Below, in pieces: positions 1-5,696 of a stretch of 10,528 bases of DNA. Below the pieces are notes generated by a model. It was not told where the DNA came from. It saw only the letters and a program-made list of their open reading frames with translations, and did no database searches. Positions within the stretch are counted from its first letter, which is position 1. The number at the start of each line of letters is the position of its first letter. A program made the position numbers and the translations under genes. This stretch comes from Candidatus Woesearchaeota archaeon (GTDB taxonomy: Archaea > Nanobdellota > Nanobdellia > Woesearchaeales > UBA10200), in assembly GCA_018302185.1 (NCBI GenBank), contig JAGVZX010000017.1, forward strand, positions 1 to 10,528, written 5' to 3'.

Positions 1-952
1 ATGCTGTCTTGCTTTTGTAACCAAATATCTTTACAGCAAATATTGTCAACAATGGCTTGATTATCAATACTGCGCCTAACATCACTAAGGTTGGCACGAC
101 TATCTTTGAGATTGAAGGGATAGAAAGCTGCAATCCAAGCGAAGCAAAAAATAATACTGTGAAAAAATTTGCTATAGACTTTATCTTACCTATCAGCTCT
201 AAACTATAAGGTAAATTCGCGATCATTATGCCTGCTAGAAATGCACCTATCGAGATCGAGAATCCTAAATACTGTGCGATGAATGCAAATACAAAACAAA
301 GAGATAATGAGGAGATGAACAATAGCTCTCCAAACTTTGATGCAAATGCAAATATTTTCTGCAATGGCTTGTTTAATATGTATGCGCCTAACACCAATAC
401 TATTCCCTTTAATATGGCAATTCCTAATCCTATAAAACTGAAATTATTTATGTTGCTGAAAAATGTCAAAGCGATTATTGCAACTATGTCCTGCAGGATC
501 AAGATACCTATAACTATCCTTCCGTGCAAAGTATCTATCTCTTTCTTGTCGGCAAGCCATTTTACGACGACAAGCGTGCTGCTTAATGCAATTATTAACC
601 CAATATATGTTGCCTCTATGAATTTGAATCCAAGCCATAAGCTTGTAATAATCCCTATCGCTGCAGTGCCAAAAACCTGGATCGAGCCGCCAAAAAATAC
701 TACTCTGGAAACTTCCTTTAATTTTTTTAAGTTAAATTCCAATCCTACAATGAAAAGCAAGAATGTGATGCCTAGCTCAGATAATCCTAAAATTGTTTCC
801 TGGCTGACTATCTTTCCCATTATATGAGGGCCAAGTATTAAGCCAGCAAGCATGTATGCAAATATCATAGGCTGCTTGAAGAACTTTATGACAAAGCCTA
901 TCAAGGTTGCAACTATCACTATTAATCCAATGTCGTAGAGTATTGCTTCCAT
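1..952 (-). CDS. Kef-type CPA2 cation/proton antiporter, partial (C-terminus beyond window)
   Basis: This is a membrane antiporter of the Na+/H+ exchanger (CPA2, KefB-like) family, expected to exchange Na+ or K+ for protons across the cell membrane. It starts at ATG 952-950 and reads 317 codons without a stop to the window's left edge. The protein is almost entirely hydrophobic helices. Family landmarks are GLEF at 70-73, the LSSTLVVVKWL stretch at 123-133, HGR at 143-145, the QD pair at 154-155 in the ion-binding helix, GAFLAGIMIAN at 236-246, and FFASLGLQL at 268-276. Full-length relatives have about 380-600 residues and may carry a C-terminal TrkA-N domain; whether this one does cannot be seen. 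It lies 21 bases downstream of the MFS gene, so co-transcription is likely. No good ribosome site precedes the ATG. The family call is firm; the transported ion is unknown. Confidence 0.88.
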   Translation of the reverse strand, partial: MEAILYDIGLIVIVATLIGFVIKFFKQPMIFAYMLAGLILGPHIMGKIVSQETILGLSELGITFLLFIVGLEFNLKKLKEVSRVVFFGGSIQVFGTAAIGIITSLWLGFKFIEATYIGLIIALSSTLVVVKWLADKKEIDTLHGRIVIGILILQDIVAIIALTFFSNINNFSFIGLGIAILKGIVLVLGAYILNKPLQKIFAFASKFGELLFISSLSLCFVFAFIAQYLGFSISIGAFLAGIMIANLPYSLELIGKIKSIANFFTVLFFASLGLQLSIPSISKIVVPTLVMLGAVLIIKPLLTIFAVKIFGYKSKTA

Positions 953-973
953 CTTGAGTCTGTTATTTTTTAA

Positions 974-2563
974 TTAATTATTTGATTGAGCCATCATCCT
1001 TTGCTTGAATTTGTTCACAAAATATTCCTGCTCATACTTGTTATGGTAAAGATAATTCTCTTTTGAGATGTATCCTGGCTTTTGCTTAGCATAGTGCATA
1101 AGCTCAGTTATCTCTTTGTCGTGCAGATGATTTTTGTCTTTACCATCTTTATTTTTATCTGAACTTGAAACTGTTTCATACACCAAGCCATGGCCTGGCT
1201 CTATCGTGACAAATCTCCTGAAAAATGATCTGCTGAAATTAACTTCAACAAGCCTTGTCTCATCTATCTTAAGCGGAAGAACAAGTATAGTGAAGATCCT
1301 GATAACTGCGCTCACAACAAATGCAAGCAATATGCTTGAGCCAAATATTTGGTATTCACCATTTGCTATTCCTATGCCCACTAATGCACCAAGGAATAAT
1401 GCGATGCCTACTATAAAATTAAAATAGCTCAGGCAGCATATCCTTTTCTGTTTTGTAGTTGAATCAAAGATGAAATTCGAGACAGCGATGTTGAATCCTG
1501 CAAATATTGCTCCTTTTACAAATTCCACTATGAATAATGCAATAGGAGATGAAAAAAACAGCCAAAATAAGCTTCCTGCAGGCAGTGCCAATCCGCTAAA
1601 GTACATTGTATTTTTGCTTCCAAATTTGTCATTTATCTTACCCCATAACGGCAAAAATATGTAGCTTGCTAATACAGGTGCAGCTATCACCATCATAAAT
1701 TGGATGTGTGAAAAATGCAGCTCTCTCAGCATATATATTGCGTAAAGAGGTGTAGCTATGTTTGTTGCAAACCTTATCAACGCAACCTTCAATACAAATC
1801 TGCTGTAGTTTCTCTTGTGTATGTTTTTTATAAAGCCAATGAATGAAAATTCCTGTATCTCTTCATTCTTGTATCCTGCATCAACTATTCTTGTGAACAA
1901 TAAGGCAGATAAAGCTCTTGCAAAAAATGCAGTTCCGAACAATATTGCAAACCCAAAAAAGATGTTTGTCTTAAAATGTGTCAATATCAATCCGGCAACT
2001 ATAGTTGCAGCAAATGTTGTAGTGCCTATTATCTTTGTCCTATTTGAAAAATATCTTCCGCGTGTATTCTCTGGAACAATCTCCCCAATCCAGCTGTTCC
2101 ATAATGGATTTAATAATGCGCTGCAGATTCCACTAAGTGAAGCTATTGCTAGCAATAGGATATAATTATCTCTTGTGAAGCTGAAAAATGGCAGCAGCAA
2201 TATTGGGAGCCATAAAATTGCTTGTAAGAATGCTAAAGCAATTATCAAAAACTTTCTGCTTTCAAATGTTTTCAAGATTCTTATTGTTGCTAACTGAACG
2301 CTTGAACCAAGAAATTCAGGAATAGCAGTTACAAATGCAACAATCTCTAATGGCGCATTTAAGGCAATCGCAAAAGGAGCAAGATAAGCCTGTGTAAATC
2401 CTGCCATGACAGCAAATGCATTGCCCTCTAATACAGAGTTTCTCATCTGTGTTTTTACTGTAGATTCATCTAATGTATAATCTGTAGAAATATTATTCTT
2501 ATTCTGTTCCTTGTCATGAGCATTTGCTATGTTAATGCTACTACTCTTGTTGTCACTGCGCAT
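974..2563 (-). CDS. MFS transporter with long polar C-terminal tail
   Basis: This is a 529-residue major facilitator superfamily transporter with unknown substrate. About 12 hydrophobic helices can be drawn, six at roughly 46-224 and six at roughly 255-431, separated by a charged loop at about 225-252. The best family signature is the motif-A-like loop between helices 8 and 9, GKINDKFGSKN at 308-318. The N-half has PENTRGRYFSNRTK at 164-177 at the helix 4-5 position. The first 40 residues and the last 90 or so are hydrophilic, and residues about 466-485 are rich in Ser, Lys, Asp and Asn. This makes it longer than a typical 400-residue MFS protein. The start is supported by GGGGGT at 2575-2570, six bases ahead of ATG 2563-2561. 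It probably leads an operon with the antiporter downstream. A drug or metabolite exporter is possible, but nothing in the sequence fixes the substrate. Confidence 0.85.
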   Translation of the reverse strand: MRSDNKSSSINIANAHDKEQNKNNISTDYTLDESTVKTQMRNSVLEGNAFAVMAGFTQAYLAPFAIALNAPLEIVAFVTAIPEFLGSSVQLATIRILKTFESRKFLIIALAFLQAILWLPILLLPFFSFTRDNYILLLAIASLSGICSALLNPLWNSWIGEIVPENTRGRYFSNRTKIIGTTTFAATIVAGLILTHFKTNIFFGFAILFGTAFFARALSALLFTRIVDAGYKNEEIQEFSFIGFIKNIHKRNYSRFVLKVALIRFATNIATPLYAIYMLRELHFSHIQFMMVIAAPVLASYIFLPLWGKINDKFGSKNTMYFSGLALPAGSLFWLFFSSPIALFIVEFVKGAIFAGFNIAVSNFIFDSTTKQKRICCLSYFNFIVGIALFLGALVGIGIANGEYQIFGSSILLAFVVSAVIRIFTILVLPLKIDETRLVEVNFSRSFFRRFVTIEPGHGLVYETVSSSDKNKDGKDKNHLHDKEITELMHYAKQKPGYISKENYLYHNKYEQEYFVNKFKQRMMAQSNN

Positions 2564-2830
2564 TTTGCTACCCCCAAAACTGGGTCAATTTCCTTTACTC
2601 TAGTTATTTCTAATTTTGCTTGTCTGTATACTATTTACTATACCAATATATTAATGTAGTAAAAGGTATATTAATATTTAAACCTATTGAATATACTAGC
2701 TATAATGGCTATAAGACTAATGAAACTAATTTATGGGCAGTATTTACCTTATTTATTACTCATACAGAGTATACTGGTATAGGATTTTCCTCTTTCAGGT
2801 TACTACTTAGCTGTACATACACAATATTTA

Positions 2831-2842
2831 TATACTAGTATA
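2831..2842. promoter_or_regulatory. Perfect 12-base palindrome, possible operator
   Basis: TATACTAGTATA reads the same on both strands. A close copy, TATACTGGTATA, lies at 2770-2781, and half-site TATACTA copies lie at 2627, 2692 and 2851. This arrangement resembles binding sites for a dimeric regulator acting on the MFS gene, the zinc-ribbon gene, or both. No such regulator is encoded in the window, so function is inferred only from symmetry and repetition. Confidence 0.35.
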
Positions 2843-2889
2843 CATTATCATATACTAACCTTAGGTAGAACCATTGTTTATGTAAATTT

Positions 2890-2921
2890 GACAAATTTAA
2901 GAGTTAGAAGACAAATTTAAG
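2890..2921 (+). promoter_or_regulatory. Tandem GACAAATTTAAG repeat, probable promoter of the zinc-ribbon gene
   Basis: The 12-mer GACAAATTTAAG is present twice, at 2890-2901 and 2910-2921, exactly 20 bases apart. The ATTTAA core is a plausible archaeal TATA element. From the second copy, transcription would be expected near 2940-2945, leaving a leader of roughly 25 bases that contains the ribosome site at 2957-2962. The repeat may give two alternative TBP sites or may be an operator overlapping one. Confidence 0.4.
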
Positions 2922-2968
2922 CAAAGATAGTCAAAAAACGCATAGCAACTAAAAAAGAGGTGTCAGCG

Positions 2969-3142
2969 ATGGACAAGCAATATGTAAAGCAATGCCCTTA
3001 TTGCAACAGTGTAACAAACCACATAAAATTCAATATACAGCTAGCAAGGATGATCAGCGAATGCGATGACTGCGGCTATGCAGGCACTAACCTATTCACA
3101 GATGTCGAAAGAAGCGTTGCTTTGCAAGTTAGGATGAAGTGA
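2969..3142 (+). CDS. Small zinc-ribbon protein
   Basis: This encodes a 57-residue soluble protein with two Cys pairs, CPYC at 9-12 and CDDC at 32-35, followed by GYAG. That is the usual C-x2-C...C-x2-C zinc-ribbon layout with a 19-residue spacer. Such short ribbons are common in archaea and often bind nucleic acid or act as accessory subunits, but I cannot assign a specific role. I chose ATG 2969 because GAGGTG at 2957-2962 sits six bases ahead of it. The GTG at 2960 would add three residues but overlaps that ribosome site. It is the only complete plus-strand gene in the window and converges on pyrF. It is not PyrI, which is about 150 residues with an N-terminal domain missing here. Confidence 0.75.
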   Translation: MDKQYVKQCPYCNSVTNHIKFNIQLARMISECDDCGYAGTNLFTDVERSVALQVRMK

Positions 3143-3148
3143 CAGAGA

Positions 3149-3178
3149 ATAGAATTTTTTCTGATAATTAAAATTTTA
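3149..3178. terminator. Possible convergent terminator region
   Basis: In the 81-base gap between the zinc-ribbon gene and the end of pyrF there is a run of six T at 3155-3160 on the plus strand and a TAAAATTTTA palindrome at 3169-3178 that gives T-runs on both strands. Archaeal RNA polymerase commonly terminates at short T-runs without a strong hairpin. The position between convergent genes fits; the sequence evidence alone is weak. Confidence 0.35.
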
Positions 3179-3223
3179 GATAAATTAGAGTCTGGAATAA
3201 TGTAATTGTTAAATAAAATGTAT

Positions 3224-3940
3224 TTACCCTATCTCCTCAAGAATCTTCTTCGCTGCTTCCTTCCTGTCCTTTGCTGCAAGAATCGGTCTTCCAACTACTA
3301 TGTAATCTGCTCCTGCATCAATAGCTTCTTTTGGGGTCATGACTCTCTTTTGGTCACCTGCAGCAGCCCATTCAGGACGAACTCCAGGAGTCAGAATTAT
3401 GAAATCTTTGCCACATTCTTCTCTGATCAATTTTATCTCTTTTGGCGAAGCTACAACACCTTGTAAACCTGCATTTTTTGCAAGCAATGCCAGATGCGCG
3501 ACATAATCAGCTAGAATATCAGTTACATGTATTTCATCTCTCAAAATCTCTTCATTTATGCTAGTTAAGACAGTAACACCTAAAACAATAGTATCTTTAT
3601 TTTTAGAACTCTTTACTCCAGAAATCGCTGCCTTCATCATCTCACTGCCACCAACACAATGGACATTGAACATAAATACTCCAAGTTCAGCTGCTGCTTT
3701 TGAAGCGCCTTGAACTGTATTAGGGATGTCATGGTATTTTAAGTCGAGAAAAACTTTTGCTTTTTTAGAATGAATATATTCGACTATCTTTGGACCTACT
3801 TTAGTGAACAATTGCTTGCCAACTTTAAAGATTCCAACATAATCATGCAGCTCATCAACTATCTTCTTTGCCTCTTCGAATGACTCTACATCTAATGCAA
3901 GAACTAATTTGTCTTTATTTTTAGGGTTTTTATTTATCAT
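3224..3940 (-). CDS. pyrF: Orotidine 5'-phosphate decarboxylase
   Basis: This 238-residue cytosolic TIM-barrel enzyme decarboxylates OMP to UMP, the last step of the pathway. Visible active-site residues are D17 in LALD, K39, and the catalytic D66-x-K68-x-x-D71 array in DLKYHDIPNTV. The phosphate-binding parts are TPGVRP at 184-189, GDQKRV at 195-200 and GRPI at 217-220. The HDIPNTV form and the GDQ-KRVMTP segment resemble the short bacterial type more than the usual archaeal form, which suggests past gene transfer. It is the last gene of the cluster, 101 bases after pyrE. That gap is AT-rich and has a TATA-like TTATAAAAG (minus) at 3995-3987, so it may have its own promoter. No ribosome site precedes ATG 3940; the start is the only one that keeps the first strand intact. 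Confidence 0.95.
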   Translation of the reverse strand: MINKNPKNKDKLVLALDVESFEEAKKIVDELHDYVGIFKVGKQLFTKVGPKIVEYIHSKKAKVFLDLKYHDIPNTVQGASKAAAELGVFMFNVHCVGGSEMMKAAISGVKSSKNKDTIVLGVTVLTSINEEILRDEIHVTDILADYVAHLALLAKNAGLQGVVASPKEIKLIREECGKDFIILTPGVRPEWAAAGDQKRVMTPKEAIDAGADYIVVGRPILAAKDRKEAAKKILEEIG

Positions 3941-3986
3941 TTGTTATCTTTATTGGTTTTTGACATTTTATTCTTTAATTTTGTTA

Positions 3987-3995
3987 CTTTTATAA
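3987..3995 (-). promoter_or_regulatory. Candidate TATA box for pyrF
   Basis: TTATAAAAG on the minus strand lies about 50 bases ahead of the pyrF ATG, which would put transcription start near 3966 with a leader of about 25 bases. The whole pyrE-pyrF gap is strongly AT-rich, including a 14-base palindrome of A and T at 4022-4035, so chance matches are likely. Confidence 0.3.
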
Positions 3996-4041
3996 TAACT
4001 GATTTTTGCATAATACTAACTATTATTATAATAATTATTAT

Positions 4042-4677
4042 TTATTCAAGTCCCATCTTCTTTGCCCAACCTTCTGGGTCCTTGTTCCATGCAAGAGCTT
4101 TTTCCATCTCTTCTTCGTCAATATAATTGGATTTGTGCGCAACATCTATAAGCGTGCTAAATTTGGTAAGCGTCAGTAACTTACAATCGCTAAATGCTTT
4201 CTTTGCTTTCTCCATCTCATATGTAAAGATTGCAACGCAAGCAACAACTTCATTGCCTGCTTCTTTTACAGCATCGACTGCTGCCTTTGAGCTACCTCCT
4301 GTACTGATTAAGTCTTCAATAACAATCACTTTCTGTCCTGCAGCTAATTTGCCTTCTATCTGGTTGCCTTTGCCATGTTGCTTTGCTTCTCCTCTAATAT
4401 ATACCATTGGCTTATCAAGCTTAGATGAGATCCATGCAGCCCATGGGATGCCTGCAGTTGAAGTTCCTGCAATTACATCAAATTTAAGAGCATTTTGTTC
4501 AATCAATTCAAGAAATGCATCTACAATTATCTTCCTCTCGACAGGATGAGAGATTAACAATCGATTGTCGCAATAGATTGGGCTTTTAATTCCAGAAGCA
4601 TAGGTATATGGCTTGCTTGGATTTAATGTAACTGCTTTCACTTTCAATAATATTTCTGCAACTTTCTTTTCGTTCAT
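4042..4677 (-). CDS. pyrE: Orotate phosphoribosyltransferase
   Basis: This 211-residue cytosolic enzyme joins orotate to PRPP, making OMP and pyrophosphate. The PRPP-binding motif VIVIEDLISTGGSS is at 117-130. The mobile catalytic loop at 95-109 carries R95, K99, H101 and K103. The orotate-site region YASGIKSPIYCDNR is at 26-39. Length and the EDLISTGGSS form match the roughly 210-residue PyrE common in bacteria and some archaea; many archaeal PyrE proteins are shorter, near 170-180 residues. GGTGAT at 4686-4681 lies three bases before the ATG, as expected for an extended archaeal Shine-Dalgarno match, so the start is secure. An 87-base gap from pyrB holding a palindrome and TATA-like element suggests its own promoter. 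PyrF follows downstream. Confidence 0.95.
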   Translation of the reverse strand: MNEKKVAEILLKVKAVTLNPSKPYTYASGIKSPIYCDNRLLISHPVERKIIVDAFLELIEQNALKFDVIAGTSTAGIPWAAWISSKLDKPMVYIRGEAKQHGKGNQIEGKLAAGQKVIVIEDLISTGGSSKAAVDAVKEAGNEVVACVAIFTYEMEKAKKAFSDCKLLTLTKFSTLIDVAHKSNYIDEEEMEKALAWNKDPEGWAKKMGLE

Positions 4678-4713
4678 GGTATCACCAAATAATTTTAATA
4701 ACTTATTCGAACG

Positions 4714-4742
4714 TAAACTTAAGTTTATACGTGTAAAGTTTA
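4714..4742 (-). promoter_or_regulatory. pyrE promoter with 14-base palindrome overlapping the TATA box
   Basis: TAAACTTAAGTTTA at 4714-4727 is a perfect palindrome. On the minus strand TATAAA at 4729-4724 overlaps its edge and sits about 50 bases ahead of the pyrE ATG, giving an expected leader of about 23 bases that includes the GGTGAT ribosome site. TAAAGTTTA at 4734-4742 is a second, shortened copy of the same symmetric motif. A regulator bound here would block TBP, so an operator is a reasonable inference. Confidence 0.45.
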
Positions 4743-4770
4743 GTTAATACTCACAAATGATTAGCTAAAC
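4738..4770 (-). terminator. Inverted repeat at the pyrB stop codon, possible transcript end
   Basis: GTTTAG at 4738-4743 pairs with CTAAAC at 4765-4770 and the pairing continues through TAA/TTA at 4745-4747 and 4761-4763, with one mismatch and a 13-base loop. The right arm contains the pyrB stop codon. It could stabilise the end of the pyrB message or be an upstream part of the pyrE control region. There is no T-run after it, so a terminator role is uncertain. Confidence 0.25.
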
Positions 4771-5694
4771 TCTCCCCAATACACTTGCCAATATAGCTTT
4801 CCTCACAGCAACTGCATTCCCTGCTTGCTTGAAATATCCCTGGTTAGGGGTCTCATCAACATCTTGGTTGATCTCTTCTAATCTTGGCAATGGGTGCATG
4901 ACTAAGACATCTTGCTTGAAGTTTGCTAACATCTCTTTATTTATCTGATAGCTGCCTGCTACTTTCTTATAATCTTTTTTATTCTTAAAGCGCTCTTCCT
5001 GGATCCTTGTCACATAAAGAACATCAAGAGTTTGTGAAACATTTAGCAAATCAGCTGTCTGAGAAAAATTTACACTTTTGCTTTGAAGCTCTTTTAGATA
5101 CTCTGCTGGCATCTCCAATCCTTTTGGCGCGATGAAAACAATGTTTGCATTAAACAAGCCAAGCGCGCTTGCAAGAGAATGCACTGTCCTTCCAAACTTT
5201 AAGTCACCTAAAAATCCAACAGTTAATCCTTCAAGTTTTCCTTTCTCTTTTTTTATCGTGTACAGATCAACCAATGTCTGGGTAGGATGTTGGTTACTAC
5301 CATCGCCTGCATTGATAACTGGCACATGAGAGAGGTCAGCAGCCAACTGCGCAGAGCCTTCTTTTGGATGCCTTATTACTATAACATCTGCATACTGCTC
5401 GATCATCTTTATCGTGTCTTTGAAAGATTCGCCTTTCTTTAAGCTAGTTGTATCGATATTATCAAAGCCGATAACTTGAGCTCCTAATCTCTTTGCAGCA
5501 GCATCAAAGCTCAACCTAGTTCTTGTGCTTGGCTCAAAGAATAAAGATGCGATGATCTTGTCAGGCAAAAGTTTTGGATTATAGTCCTCCAAACCTACTG
5601 CCTGCTGAAGCAGATAAATTATCTCATCTTTTGACAGGTCATTTATGCTTATTATGTCTCTGCTTTTCAATGGATTCTTTTTTGCGAAAAACAT
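4765..5694 (-). CDS. pyrB: Aspartate carbamoyltransferase, catalytic chain
   Basis: This 309-residue enzyme condenses carbamoyl phosphate with aspartate, the committed step of pyrimidine synthesis. Carbamoyl-phosphate site residues are visible as STRTR at 56-60, the SLKKGES loop at 84-90, R108 and the HPTQT stretch at 136-140. Aspartate-site residues are R169, R230 and HPLPR at 267-271. Over its whole length it resembles the E. coli and archaeal PyrB that partner with a PyrI regulatory chain, including the N-terminal NPLKSRDIISINDLS at 7-21. No pyrI is in the window. Only two bases separate it from the pyrC stop, and GAGGTTGA at 5708-5701, inside the end of pyrC, serves as ribosome site, so translation of the two is probably coupled. 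Confidence 0.96.
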   Translation of the reverse strand: MFFAKKNPLKSRDIISINDLSKDEIIYLLQQAVGLEDYNPKLLPDKIIASLFFEPSTRTRLSFDAAAKRLGAQVIGFDNIDTTSLKKGESFKDTIKMIEQYADVIVIRHPKEGSAQLAADLSHVPVINAGDGSNQHPTQTLVDLYTIKKEKGKLEGLTVGFLGDLKFGRTVHSLASALGLFNANIVFIAPKGLEMPAEYLKELQSKSVNFSQTADLLNVSQTLDVLYVTRIQEERFKNKKDYKKVAGSYQINKEMLANFKQDVLVMHPLPRLEEINQDVDETPNQGYFKQAGNAVAVRKAILASVLGRV

Positions 5695-5696
5695 TG

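Larger units (their letters stand above)
2564..2968. other. AT-rich intergenic region with TATACTA repeats, between divergent genes
   Basis: No convincing gene lies in this 405-base gap between the MFS gene (leftward) and the zinc-ribbon gene (rightward), so it should hold both promoters. TATACTA occurs at 2627-2633, 2692-2698, 2831-2837 and 2851-2857, with a one-base variant inside TATACTGGTATA at 2770-2781. The copy at 2831 is part of a perfect 12-base palindrome, TATACTAGTATA. GCTATAA is repeated at 2699-2705 and 2708-2714. Candidate minus-strand TATA boxes for the MFS gene are TTTAAATA at 2682-2675 and AATATATT at 2652-2645; I cannot choose between them. A weak hairpin, CCCA/TGGG (minus strand), lies at about 2583-2572 and touches the MFS ribosome site. 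Confidence 0.6.

Noticed and set aside
444..638. Short minus-strand open frame
   Set aside because: It is an alternative frame inside the antiporter gene and has no ribosome site or family features.
228..827. Long open frame on the plus strand at the left edge
   Set aside because: It lies opposite the antiporter, whose minus-strand frame has clear family motifs; the plus-strand product is Asn/Pro/Ile-rich without a recognisable domain.
2620..2838. 72-residue plus-strand open frame in the intergenic region
   Set aside because: It has a non-ATG start without a ribosome site, spans the TATACTA repeats and has Tyr/Thr/Ile-rich content expected from AT-rich noncoding DNA.
2564..2968. CRISPR array or tRNA gene in the largest spacer
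   Set aside because: The repeats are 7-12 bases with uneven spacing, not CRISPR-sized units, and no tRNA cloverleaf or T-loop sequence was seen.
4022..4035. 14-base palindrome of A and T in the pyrE-pyrF gap
   Set aside because: It is made of TTA/TAA repeats in a nearly pure A+T spacer, so symmetry is expected by chance and I do not call an operator.
4127..4549. 140-residue plus-strand open frame
   Set aside because: It is the shadow of pyrE, which has an intact PRPP motif on the minus strand.
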